Shown one piece after another: positions 35,583 through 47,060 of a DNA stretch of 64,000 nucleotides (position 1 is its first letter; the number at the start of each line of letters is the position of its first letter). The translations under genes were made by a program, and so were the position numbers. The notes under the pieces are model-generated. The model was not told the DNA's origin, did no database searches, and saw only the letters and a program-made list of their open reading frames with translations. This DNA comes from Ceratopteris richardii (lineage: Eukaryota; Streptophyta; Polypodiopsida; Polypodiales; Pteridaceae): the NCBI GenBank assembly GCA_020310875.1, contig CM035438.1:102318063-102382062 (forward strand), given 5' to 3'.

Positions 35583-37128
35583 CCCCCCTTCAATGTTTTT
35601 TGAATGATAAATCAAGTAGTTTCGGGTCCTATGCCCATCTGTTGAAGATGCTTGTTGAACTTCTTTCTTCCAAGTGCTTTAGTGAATATATCAAAACAAT
35701 TTTCCAATGTTTGAAAATATTATAGCTCCACAATTTTATCTTCAACTAGGTCACCAAATGTACTTTATTCTTGTTGTGAGCATGAAATACTGGGTTCTTT
35801 GCAATGATCATACAACTTTGATTATCACATTTAATATAGTCATCATTTGTGATGGAAATCCTAGATATGCAAGAATTCTCCTTAACCAAACTACCTCACA
35901 AGAGGCAAAGCAAGCTTCTTTGTACTCTACTTTAATTAAGGAGAGTGCGAGAGTTTTTTTGTTTCCCACACACCCAAGAAAATATTCCTGAAGCAAGTGA
36001 GAAACCGTGTTCAAAAATTGATTTTCTAGAATCAAAATCTCTATCCCAATCAGAATCCCAATACCCTTGAAGCATATTACCTATGGTATAACAAATACCG
36101 AAATCCAAGCTTCTTGCAATGTACCTTACAATTCCCATGCTTGCATTCCAATGGATATCTTTTGGTTTGTTAGAGAATGTGCTCAATACACCAACCACAT
36201 AACAGATATTTAGTCTAGTGATGCATAAAAAGGTAGGACTCCCAAAAGTCTTTCTATACTTCTTAGCATTTACTTCTGGTGTATCATCTTCTTTTGAAAT
36301 TTCAAGATCTCTTAGAACAAATTCAACCTTTCATCATGATCAAAGTTTTGTTTTCGGTCAAGACATTACTTGTAAGAGAACCATAGTGATTATACTATTT
36401 ATCTCAATTCTCATTTCTTGTAAAATGCCATAAGTATTTATGATTGCAAGTATTTATTATTGAATAAATATGGGATACTAAAAAACGCACGAGATTGGAG
36501 GTTGGTGATCTTGGTGATCAATGAATCAATCTTCTAAATCAAGTCTTTGAACTTGATTTGTACTTTCAATCAAAACAACCAAGCTTGCGAGATAATTGGA
36601 ATTCAAAATCATTGTAAAAGATTCATGGAAACTCCAAAGATTTTATGCTAATTTGAATTCAAGATCATTGTAAAATATTCATGGAGACTCCAAAGATTTT
36701 ATATAAAGACTCAAAAAGACTTGTACAATATGTTAGAACAATATAAATTCATATTTGATCTTCACTTTGTTCATCTTCTACTTTCCTACATCATCATCTC
36801 CAAGATCTCTTGTAATGATCAAATCACCTACATACAAGATGATAATCAATATCAAGTTATCTTTTCTCATAACATATCAATTTTCATGAGAAGTACTCTT
36901 TTGAAAGCCTAGATTTTGGAAAAAAATATCAATTTATTGGTACCAAGCATTTGGAGCTTGCTTCATGCCATATAATGCCTTCTTAAGTGTACAAACCTTA
37001 TGTTATGAATGAAGTACCTCAAAACCTGGTGTTTGAGGTACATATACCCCCTCCTTGAGGTATCCATTCAGAAATGCTGATTTTACATCCATCTAGAATA
37101 TAGGCCACCTTTTATCTATAGCAATTAT
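35583..37128 (-). pseudogene. pol: Copia5: reverse transcriptase to RNase H remnant
   Basis: Reverse-strand reading from 37110 gives [36 protein letters not shown], and a catalytic box changed from YVDD to YVGD near 36830. RNase H follows: SLDFGICYTIGNMLQGYWDS near 36110-36060 and EYKEACFASCEVVWL near 35930. The end near 35600 reads DIFTKALGRKKFNKHL. The element is cut at 37128 by Copia3. Confidence 0.85.
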
Positions 37129-38188
37129 TGTGGAGAGAGATGGTGGATGCAACCTGAAGATGAATTGGTGTTGCTACAACGAGCTTCACAATAGCCAACT
37201 AAGACTTCAGAGTTGGTTACTAGAGCCTTTGAGCTTCCTAAATACACAAATAAATCACCCAAGTGCTTTGGAACAAGTATCTCAAAAGTTTGAGTCAAGA
37301 CAGACTAGTTGCAAGATGACTAGCTCCCAAAACTTGCTATTTTTGTACATACACTTGCTGGAAAAAATGAATAATGCTCTCAACCTAGTAGGAATTAGAA
37401 AAATTACTTTTGGAAATAGCAAATAGAATTAGAAATCTTCCCAATCCAAGTTAAAAAACTTCAATTCATCAACTTAGCACTGAGAAATTGTTTTAGCAAA
37501 ATCTGGAACACTCCCGCCATTTTCGAGCTCTATAGAGATAGACGAATGAGCAGTAAACTGCAAATTTCTCACAAACGGTAAATCCAATGGACATGAAATT
37601 TTGTCAACATAAATTAGGTAGGGAGCTATTCATTGAAGTTTAAAACTCTGAAAAAGGTTGCGTATAGCCCGAGATATGAGCTTCTGAATTTTTTGCTATT
37701 GTGAGTGAGTATAACAGAGAACAAATCATAGAAGAAGTAAATGATGAATGTATAGATTCAAATATAATTACAACCTCATTGGCAATGAGTACTTGCACAA
37801 TGGGAGTTGAATGATAGAGCTATCGAGTAAGCTCTTCAATCTCTACAAATGGGCATGAAATGGATAGAATCAAGCACTACTTTGGTGACTTCTTTCTTGC
37901 TCCTTTTATAGCTACCTTTAGAGGTAGTTTTGAATTTGAATTCAAATGACTTCACCTAAAAGTGATGCTAGGAATCAGGAAATTTTCCCTCAACTAATGG
38001 ATTCATGTTTTTAGGTAGTTAGAGCCACGAATTTATTTTTTACATCATGGATGACTTAAGCCATTCTTTCTTTTACAATTACAAGAGATAAAATGTACTC
38101 TTTTACAAGAGGTGTTCATACGTCTACACATATGACTACAAATGAACATCATATCAAGCATGTAGGCTTGAGCAAAATGTACCAATGA
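37129..38188 (-). repeat. Copia3 3' LTR
   Basis: Its left end TGTGGAGAGAG and following AAGATGAA(T/G)TGGTGTTGCTAC match the ends of the Copia2 LTRs, and its right end lies at the purine tract. Length is about 1.06 kb as in Copia2. The first LTR bases (reverse strand) have decayed from TGTTGG. The matching 5' LTR must lie beyond the right edge of the window. Confidence 0.8.
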
Positions 38189-38201
38189 TTCCCCCTCAAG
38201 C
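38189..38201 (-). other. Copia3 polypurine tract
   Basis: On the reverse strand GGCTTGAGGGGGAA is almost identical to the Copia2 tract. Confidence 0.85.
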
Positions 38202-38339
38202 CTAACATGCTTGGCCTCCAAATAAGTCTTCAATTGTCCTTGATTTTCTGCAAGCCAATCATTAACTTGAATCTACTCAATTTTGTACCATCAAGAGCTT
38301 TAGTCAACATGTCTGCACATTGCATATCTATAGAGACAT

Positions 38340-40100
38340 AGGATAGTTGAATATCCTTGCTCATTAGCTTCTCCCTTACATAATGGTTCCAATATGCTTG
38401 GTTCTAGCATGGTATACCGAATTAGTTGCAAGATGTAGTGAGCTTGTGTTGTGACAAAAAATGTGAGGTGTTGAACAATGAAGTCCAAGATCTGTATACA
38501 AAGATTTTAACCAAATGATTTCTTGAGTTGCATTAGCCAAAGCTCTATATTCAGATTTATTAGAAGATAATGCCACTATTGGTTGCTTCTTAGATGACCA
38601 AGAAATTATTTTTGAACCTACAAATGATACATACCCGGATGTGCTTCTTCTATCATCTCTAGATCTGGCCCAATCCGCTTCTGAGTAGGCCTTTAGCTCA
38701 ATATTTGAAGTAAATGGATAAAACAAACCTTCATTCATGGTCCCCTTTAGGTACTTGAGGACTCTCTTGGCTGCTTCCATATGTGGTCTTCTCAGCTTAT
38801 GCATAAACTGACTCAATATCCTAACACTATAGCATATATCCACCCTTGTGAGTGTTGCATAGTTCAAACTTCCAACCAAGCTTTGATAGCTTGTGATGTC
38901 TTCAATTGGCTCTCCTTCATAAGAACTAAGCTTATGATTTTTCTCCATACGTGTACCTACACACTTGGTGTTTTCCATCTTAAACTTGATGAGCATGTCA
39001 TGCACATACTTCCTTTGTGTGATGTATATACTTGAACCTGTGTAGATTAACTCCAATCCAAGAAAATAAGTGAATGGTCCAAGATCACTTATTTTGAACT
39101 CCTCTTGCATTTGACTCTTTACTTGTTTGATTCCTTCAAGATCATTCCCTACGATAATGATATCATCAACATACACACATAGGTAGATCACTTCAGATCC
39201 ATTCCTCTTTATGAACAAAGAGGTATCCACCTTGCTATCTTTGAATCCTTGGTCCTGCAAATAATTCACCAATTTGAAATTCCAATCTCTTGGAGCCTGC
39301 TTCAATCCATACAAGGCTTTCTTTGATTTGCAAACATAGTTAGGATGATGTGCATCCTCATATCCAGGAGGTTGTGCCATATACACTTCCTCAGAAATCC
39401 ATCCATTTAAGAAAGCATTCTTTACATCAAGTTGATAGAGCTTCCAATTTCTAGATGCAGCAAGAATAATGAGAACCCTAATTGTAGGCATTTTTGCAAC
39501 TGGAGAGAAAGTCTCCTCATAATCAATACCATAGGTTTGAGCAAACCCTTTAGCAACTAACCTTGCTTTATGTCTATTTATACTTCCATTTGGATTCCTC
39601 TTGATTTTTTATATCCGTCGAGATCCAATTACCTTCATAGATGACTTGTTAGGTACAAGCTCTCAAGTTTCATTATCCTTCAAAGCTTCCATTTCTTAAT
39701 CCATTGCCTCTCTCCAAGCTTTCTTGCTTTGTGCTTCTTCAAATGTGGTAGGTTCTTCATTGGTTGAATCCTTTGCAACGTAGATTGAGTGCTTGATGAC
39801 CAAAGAAGTATCATAACCATACCTCTTTGGTTTCTTCTTCTCCCTTGAAGACCTTCTAAGTGGTTGATGTGAGCTCTCGGGTCCATATCTAGCATCTTGC
39901 ATCTTTGCTTTACCTTTGCTCTTCCATAGCTTTAGTATTTCCAAGTCTTCTAAGTCAATCTCCGAGTCACTTTTTTCAATTCGCTTTGGCTCCTTTGGTT
40001 GAAAGGATGGAAAATCTTCATCCAAGTCATAAGGCAGCTTCACTTTCATGTCATCATCAAACCATGATTTGTTCTCATAAAAACTTACATCTCTACTCAT
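38340..40100 (-). pseudogene. pol: Copia3 reverse transcriptase and RNase H
   Basis: The best-kept retroelement frame in the window: 371 residues (38376-39491) with [33 protein letters not shown], catalytic YVDDIIIVGND, TYFLGLEL and RNase H with SSKKQPIVALSS. It fails at TKHIGTIM, where a short deletion removes EVHYHY and shifts the frame before YVREK. Upstream, 39696-40100 gives the linker (KKPKRYGYD, EEPTTFEEAQ). A break near 39610-39690 separates the two. Confidence 0.92.
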
Positions 40101-40816
40101 AGAAAATCATTTATTAGTTGGGTTGTACAGTCTATATCCTTTTTGGTTTTGATTATAACCAATAAATATGCACTTCTCTGCCTTGGGATCCAATTTCCCT
40201 CTTACTTGAGAAGGAATGTGAGCATAGGCTAAGCATCCAAAGATTTTACAATGCTCTAGACTAGGTCTTCTTCCATTCCACACTTCATATGGAGTGGTTC
40301 CATCTAGTGACTTAGATGAAAGTCTATTTATGAGATATGAGGCTGTAAACACAACCTTTGCCCATAGGTAGTTTGACAACCCCTTTTCATTGAGCATGGA
40401 CCTTGTAGCTTCAACAATAGCTATATTTATCCTCTCTGCTACACCATTGAGTTCGGGTGTAAACCTTGTAGTGACTTCCCTTTTAATGGCTCTTTCATGC
40501 AAGTAGGCATCAAATTCAGAAGAGAAGTATTCTCCTCCACCATCTGATCTGAGACTTTTCAAAGTCCTACCTGTTTGGTTTTCAACAAGAGCAACATACT
40601 TCTTAAAGCAATTAAAAACTTAATCTTTGTGCTTCATAAAAAAAAGAATGGTCCACCTGCTACAATCATCTATGAAAGACACATAATATCTTGAGCCTGA
40701 TATAGATGGCTCCTTACTTGGACCCCACACATATGTGTGCACTAGATCCAAAAGATTTTGATACACATATCCCTTCTTATTGAAAGGTTGTCTATGTGCC
40801 TTGCCGAGTTGACAAG
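40101..40816 (-). pseudogene. pol: Copia3 integrase, first part of split element
   Basis: The reverse strand reads GKAHRQPFNKKGY, HTYVWGPS (first Asp of DDE changed to Tyr), YYVSFIDDCSRW, SDGGGEYFSSEFD (second Asp) and FTPELNGVAERINIAIVE (Glu present). Stops lie near 40565 and 40620. The frame ends inside the HHCC zinc region at 40816, where GypsyA is inserted; its missing half is at 57290-57375. Confidence 0.9.
40812..40816 (+). other. Target site duplication of GypsyA, left (ACAAG)
   Basis: ACAAG borders the TG of the LTR; ACAAT borders the right end at 57290-57294. Four of five bases agree, and the Copia3 zinc-region codons resume exactly across the gap. Confidence 0.75.
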
Positions 40817-41427
40817 TGTTGGCATACAAGTCATAAGAAGAGCATACAGGCACAACGGAGCAGTCATGCACAATACAGCAACAAGGCCCAATCTTTTTTT
40901 CCATAAACTATTTCCAACTCAAGTGGTTTTCATCACTACACATGCATTGTAAATCCCGTTTTTGGTAGAATAGACTCCATTTTGTTCAAACCGAGGACTC
41001 CTCGAGCTTGAGGAATATTAGAATTAGCAGCATACCAATTTTCATAATTTTTAGACTCCGTTTGAGCCCTCAAATAGGCTCTAGAACCTAATTTTTAACT
41101 AGGTTGGACACTAGGTCTGGACAAGGCCAAAGCTAGTCAAAAAACTATAAGAAAAGCTAAAGAGCTCATTTTTGAGGTTAGATTGTTAGTGATTTGAGCT
41201 TATGTAAGAGACTTTTTGACTAATGCAAAGAACTCCATTGTTCCTCTCCTTGTTCTTACCTTGTGTGCGCGTGTGCGTGTATGTGTGTGCATGTTTGTGT
41301 GCTTCTCACTCACGCACTTGTGCCATCACTTGCTCATAGTCTTCGTACTAGTCCTCACGTCTCCACGGATTGACAATTATGAGGTGGATCTCCTCACATT
41401 GGTACTTGGCATTGTGCTAGAGTGACA
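40817..41427 (+). repeat. GypsyA 5' LTR
   Basis: It runs from TGTTGGCATAC to AGAGTGACA, 611 bp. The part from 40948 aligns with the GypsyB LTR. The last 150 bp align with 57137-57289. A run of GT-rich bases is at 41263-41305. Confidence 0.85.
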
Positions 41428-41434
41428 CCAAATT

Positions 41435-41452
41435 TGGTGTCGTTGCTGGGGA
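41435..41452 (+). other. GypsyA primer-binding site, tRNA-Asp type
   Basis: TGGTGTCGTTGCTGGGGA matches TGGCGCCGTTGCCGGGGA with three transitions. Confidence 0.9.
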
Positions 41453-42437
41453 GAGAGCTTCGAGGACAAGCGTGTGATGGTAAGACGTAGAGTTGAGACA
41501 TTGGAGTCATAGGTAGTATCGTTTCTTTTCCTTATTTTTCTTCATTTTTTCTAGTTTTTTTTGCATCACTATCATCACCATCATCATCCTCACCATCTCC
41601 CACCTCCATCTCCATCTTCATAAGAATTTCAGTGTTTGGTCATATTGCCCTCCCCACCTCATTTCGGCAAAAAATAAAGGAGTAAATTTTTTGAAAATTT
41701 TGGCTAAAATTTGGGCATATTTGCACACTCAATTACCCATACACTTACAAAGGCCTTAGAAAAATGCGCTACACTCTTGAGGTCCTGATTGTATGTTTTA
41801 ACCCCTTGAACCCTGAACTGTCATAACTTTCTCATATGAAATCCGTATTTTGAGCTCTAGGGTTTTTTATAAGAATAGTGCATTGATTTTCAGATAGGAT
41901 ATTTTGAAGTTGACCCTTTGAGGGGTAGGTACACCAAGGGAGCTCTAGAGAAAATTTTTTGGCAATACAAAAGGGGGAACAAGGGTCTTTAAAAGTGTAT
42001 GTATCAAATTGTCTATCAATTGAAGGTAAAAACTTGAGCTAAACTTGGAATTTTTACAGGATCATCGAGAGCATTTGGAGAAATCAAAGCAAGTGCCATT
42101 GTGTGAAGGCTTGCGAATGCACTTCCTAGGCAGACAAGCATAGCAAGGAGAAATGACTTGAGCTTGGACTATCTCTAACCCCCTCAATTCATTCTTAGCT
42201 TAGGCTAAGTGCGAGTAGTTGTCTTGATTGACTAGGGGTGTGGTATGAATACTCAAGTTCTAAGAGATTCTAATTTCTCAAGCCCAAGAATAGGTTAAAA
42301 TACAGTCAAGGGACAACTTAAGGGAAAAGGACTTAAACTAAGTGGACGAAGAACATCAAGTACGACACACTTAAGTGCTCCTCACGATGCTTAATTAGAG
42401 ACAAGAAAACACATACAAAGGAACTCAAAAGGAACAA
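41453..42437 (+). other. GypsyA leader, non-coding
   Basis: A long untranslated leader of about 1 kb between the primer-binding site and the first Gag-like frame. It contains ATC/CAT-rich sequence near 41570-41620. No frame is supported. Confidence 0.6.
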
Positions 42438-43688
42438 GTGATTGGTGTCAAAGAATCAGCAATGTGGTTGTATATGGATCATTGGGTTAGTTGGAAGGGC
42501 ATACGAAGATCAGGAAGACACCTAGGGAGAGACCGTCAAAGTATTAGATCATCTGAGGCTAGTGTCAACCATACAGCTAGGTCTTGGGCCCAACAATTGA
42601 GCGATTACCCCTACGTTTTGGACTCAAAAACTAGTTACTCGGAGATGTCTTACACCATGGAGAGACCCGGCTTAGATGATGCTTTGAAAAGGATCTTTGT
42701 GGTCTCAGAGCATGGAAGACACTCATACACTTGGAGGCATGAATTTCTTTTTCCCCAACCTTGATCCACTGTGTCTTATGGTCACCAAGGAGCTGGAACA
42801 TCTCAGGCTCATGGGACTCAAAGAGAAAGGAGTAGAGATAGACCTGAGGTGAGTTTTGCTAACCCATTGTTACCCTAGAGCTGACCTAGAGCTTGAACGA
42901 ACCAAGTTGTGTGCCAAGATGGTGGAATTGGCTCAAGCCATGTTTGAGGTCAGTCGCCTCTTCAATTGCTCTAGCTCCTCTAGAACACCATTGCATTTTG
43001 ATGGTCTATTAGATAGATTGGAGACGATAATTGCAAAGTTTGGAAAAGGAGCCAACTCCCAGGCTAAGGAGAGGGCAAGTGATAGAATAAGCATTCCTCC
43101 CAAGGAAGCTTATGTGCCTAACTCCACTGAACCAGACACCTCTTCTTCTATGAATCGGTATTCACCAGAATTTCTACGAGAGATTCAAGAAGAGAAATGG
43201 GCTAAAGAAAGTGAAGATCCTCCTCCAATTGAACTTGTGGATGACACGCACGATCAATTCCCACAAGACATTCCTTCCCTTTATGGAGATCAGGAGTGTG
43301 CCCAATCTCAAGAGAGATTAGACTTCGAGTCCAATTCCTTACAAGAACTACCCCATTTCACAGGCCCAATCTCAAGAGAGATTAGACTTCGAGTGCCCAA
43401 AGCGAAGAGAAATGGGCTAAAGAAAGTGAAGATCCTCCTCCAATTGAACTTGTGGATGACACGCACGATCAATTCCCACAAGACATTCCTTCCCTTTATG
43501 GAGATCAGGAGAGTGCCCAATCTCAAGAGAGATTAGACTTCGAGTCCAATTCCTTACAAGAACTACCCCATTTCACAGGCCCATGGGAAGCAAAGTCTAC
43601 TTGTATGAGAGCACCCACGGTCATGATAAGAAACGAAGACTCAATCATACCTAGGAACACAGAGGTAGTGAAGAATACTAAAGTGTAG
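42438..43688 (+). pseudogene. gag: GypsyA Gag region
   Basis: Frames at 42438-42764, 42856-43536 and 43452-43688 form a broken Gag-like region; the same sequence occurs in GypsyB and, in part, at 32935-33005. I do not see a clear zinc knuckle. A stop near 42764 and the 215-bp duplication described separately break the frame. Assignment rests on position between primer-binding site and protease. Confidence 0.6.
43189..43582 (+). repeat. Tandem direct duplication, 215-bp period
   Basis: A ~179-bp segment at 43189-43367 recurs at 43404-43582 with one visible base difference (AGGAGTGTGCC versus AGGAGAGTGCC). The spacing of 215 is not a multiple of three, so the second copy is read in another frame; the same peptide (DDTHDQFPQDIPSLYGDQE) appears in two frames. 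Confidence 0.93.
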
Positions 43689-43730
43689 TGCAATCTCACT
43701 TTAGAAGAGCTACTCAAGGTTGAGCTTGAA

Positions 43731-44498
43731 TTGTGGAAACATGTAGCCAAGCAAGTGCCAAACATATCAAAACCTCGTTCCCAGGTAGGATCTCATAGAA
43801 TAGTGCGAGAAATACCCTTGGACAAGATAGGAGACATGAGCGAAGGAGAAGAAGGAAACACATATCTCCCTATCACTCATCAGGGTTACACCACCAAGGC
43901 AATATTGGACTCAGGTGCAGGAGTTGCAATTGCTACCACTTCCCTATGGAAGCGATGGGGCAAGCCAACACTCAGGCCAACGAGAATGAAGTTACAAATG
44001 GTTGATGGTCACATTGAGAGACCCTTAGGACTGCTAGAAGGAATAACTCTCACCACTTGTGGTGTAGAGTTTGAACATACTTTTGCTATATGTGACTTTA
44101 GCAAGAATCAAACCTACGAGATGATTATGGGAAGACCCTTCTTGAGGCAATTGCAAGTAGTGCAGGATTGGGGGACAAATTCTTTGTATCTGCAACACTT
44201 GGTTGTCACAACCAAAGTGAATCTCAAAGATTTCTCTTATAGAGACGTGCCCCCCATTCAATGGAATCCCATCCATAGAGCCATAGATGATACAGAGTCA
44301 GTGCATTCCATAGGATTAGGATCCTCATGGATGCATGAAGAAACTCACTTATGGATGTGTAAAGTGGCAGAAGAGGAAGAGAAAAGGGAAAAGGCAAGAG
44401 AGGTAGGTGCGAAGGAAACTCATAGATCAATTCAAGACCCAGCCTATGCACTCGTAGTATTTCCTGATGAAGAGTTCGAGCCCCATGGTTGGGCATAA
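43731..44498 (+). pseudogene. pol: GypsyA aspartic protease region
   Basis: A 255-residue open frame holds a retropepsin-like domain: the catalytic ILDSGAGVAIATT, then a flap-like QMVDGHIERPLGLLEGI, then MIMGRPFLRQL. The order and spacing fit gypsy proteases, which cut the polyprotein. The open frame is intact but starts without its Gag fusion partner because of the upstream breaks. Confidence 0.85.
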
Positions 44499-44510
44499 AT
44501 CTTAGCAACT

Positions 44511-45005
44511 ATGGATGTAGCCATCAATGAAGAGCAATGGACACGCCACTGTCACGAGGATGGCTATGACATTTCAATCTTCACAATAAAGCCAATCATG
44601 TGTGATCCGATTGTTGAAGAATGTGAACCTAGCACTGATGCATTCGAGGATGCGAGTGACTCCGATCTAGAGTCAATCATTATGGACCCACTCTTTGCAT
44701 CAGATGAGGAATATTTCTATGAAGTCGAAGCTGACCCTCAGAGACATGAGGAACTTACGAATGAGGTGAGATTAACCACACAAGTGACCGCTAAGAATGA
44801 AGGCAAGAAGAGGAAGAAGAGAGAAGTCATACCAGAGGAAGAAGAATCTTTGTTTGAGGTTCCTGAAAATTTCAAGAAATATGAAGTTGAAGATAGGAGA
44901 GTCATGATAAGAATGCCTAAACGTGAAGCCATCATAGGAGAGGCCTATGATAACAAAGAAACTACAAAGAAAATCATAGTGACCTTAGAGGAAGGTGAAG
45001 AGTGA
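44511..45005 (+). pseudogene. GypsyA acidic linker between protease and reverse transcriptase
   Basis: A 164-residue frame, rich in Glu and Asp with a KKRKKREVIPEEEE patch, has no catalytic motif. A stop at 44497-44499 separates it from the protease and one at 45003 from the reverse transcriptase. It is probably the normal spacer of this family. Confidence 0.6.
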
Positions 45006-46150
45006 TGCATATACATAGGACACGACCTAAGTGAAGACGAGGAGCAGGATTTGATAGCCTTACTACGAGAATATAGAGATGTGTTTGCATGGAGCTACAA
45101 GGACCTGAAAGGTGTAGACCCTGACATATGCTCACATACGATCCCCATGACCTCAGATGCCAGACCCTCTAAACAAAAGCCATACACATACAATGACAAC
45201 TATGTTGCCAAGATCAAAAAGGAGATAGATCGCTTGGTTGAACCTGGATTTATATATGAAATTGAGCACAGTGAATGGGTATCCCCCATTGTAGTGGTGC
45301 CCAAAAAGAATGGAAAATTATGTGTATGCATTAACTTGAAGAAGGTTAATGCAGCCACTATCAGAGATAGTTATCCGCGTCCTATCACTGAGCATCTTTT
45401 AGAAAGGGTAGCAGGCAAGGAAGTGTACAGCTTCTTGGATGGGTTCTCTGGTTATAATCAAGTAGCCATTGCACCAGAAGATCAGCGTAAGACGGCTTTG
45501 CCATGGAGTGCGGCATATTTGCTTTTTGGGTAATGCCATTTGGGCTTACCAATGCTCCTACAACCTTTCAAAGACTGATGTGCCATGTATTTAAAGAGTA
45601 CTTGAGGAAGAATTTGGAAGTCTATGTTGATGATCTTTGTGCTCATTGCAACCTTAGACAGACACATATACCTGAACTCAGGAAAATCTTTGACAAATGT
45701 AGAGAGTATCAAGTCTGTCTGAATCGAGAAAAGTGTGTTTTCATGGTCAGGCAAGGAAAGATTCTAGGACACATAGTGTCAAAGAACGGCATATCCACTG
45801 ACGAAGAGAAAGTAAGAGCTATCGCAGAACTACCTAGGCCAAAGAATGTCAAGGAAGTGCAAGCTTTCATGGGGCATTGTGGTTATTATTGACGTTTCAT
45901 ACAAATGTATGCCATCATTGCAAAGCCTCTGTACAGACTTTTGACCAACTTTGAGTGGACTGATGAATGTGAGAAATCTTTCAATGAGCTTAAACGACGA
46001 TTGTGTTCAGCACCAATCTTGACTACACTGGATTGGAACAAGCCATTCCATGTCCATGTGGATGCATCCAATTATGGTATTGGGTGTGTACTTGCACAAC
46101 CTATGGGCAAAGGTAATACGGATCTGCCAATTGCCTATGCTAGTAGATAG
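45006..46150 (+). pseudogene. pol: GypsyA reverse transcriptase and start of RNase H
   Basis: Motifs in order: YRDVFAWSYKDLKGVDP, EPGFIYEIEHSEWVSPIVVV, VPKKNGKLCVCINLKKVN, YSFLDGFSGYNQV, then FWVMPFGLTNAPTTFQRLM and the catalytic YVDDL near 45630, LGHIVSKNGI and FMGHCGYY. A frameshift lies near 45505-45530 (between EDQRKTAL and FAFWVMPFG), with a stop near 45891. RNase H begins with FHVHVDASNYGIGCVLAQ near 46050 and stops at 46148. Confidence 0.93.
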
Positions 46151-47060
46151 TTAAATGCAACTGAACGAAATTATACCACTACTGAGAGAGAAGGGTTAGG
46201 CATGGTATATGTGGTTAAAAAGTTTAGACACTATTTGCTTGCAAATAAGTTTAAATTTTTTTACTGATCATCAAGCTCTACTTTACTTGGTAAACAAGCC
46301 ATGCAATACATGGAGATTAGTAAGATGGTTCCTCTTACTAATGGAATATGACTTTGAGGTAGTGGTGAGTAAGGGCAAGACTCATTTGAGAGCATATCAT
46401 CTCTCGAGGCTCACATCCGGAGAGGCCCCACAAGGAGTATCAAATGACCTTCCTGATGCTTACTTGTTTAATTTGGAAGTTGTACCATAGTGGGCCAAGA
46501 CTTTAGTGCCAGTACTAGCATATGGGCTGAAACATCCATTAGTCAACGCTCAAGATAGGGAGGTAGTAAAGGCCCAAAAATACCATATCATGGCAGGGAG
46601 TATGTACAAGTACACAGATCAAGGGATATTATCTTATTGTGTGGAAGAGGATGAGTACGTGAAATGGTTGCAATTAGCACATGTTGGTGCATTAGAGCAA
46701 CACTACTCGAGACAAGGAACTTTACAAACACTAAAGAGACTCGGAGTGCACTAGCCAACTATGGAAGCAAATGTCCATAGGATGTGCAAGGAATGCCCAA
46801 TCTACAGCACTAGACCACCTGTGGAACATGCCACTCTTTATCAAGTGTCTTTAGTGCCAGATTGGAGCACACCATTAGTAGCCTTCCTGAGAACAAAAAC
46901 ATTCCCTTAGGAGATGACAGTGGCGAGACAAAGGAGCTTAGAACAAGAAGCTTTAGATTATACTCTCATTAGAGATAATCCATACAGACGAGGAAAAGAT
47001 GGGTATCTTAGAGTGTGTGTCCACGAGAGCGAAGATCTCTAGGAGAGAATCGAAGTTTTT
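46151..47060 (+). pseudogene. pol: GypsyA RNase H end and integrase N-terminus
   Basis: RNase H continues with TEREGLGMVYVVKKFRHYLL and FTDHQALLYLV. The integrase zinc region follows: QHYSRQGTLQTLKRLG, then C-x2-C in RMCKECPIY near 46790. In-frame stops are at about 46488, 46752 and 46908. A second integrase-type N-terminal phrase (LIRDNPYRRGKDGYLRVCV) appears near 46960-47020, so sequence is duplicated or rearranged. The DDE core is missing. Confidence 0.85.
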
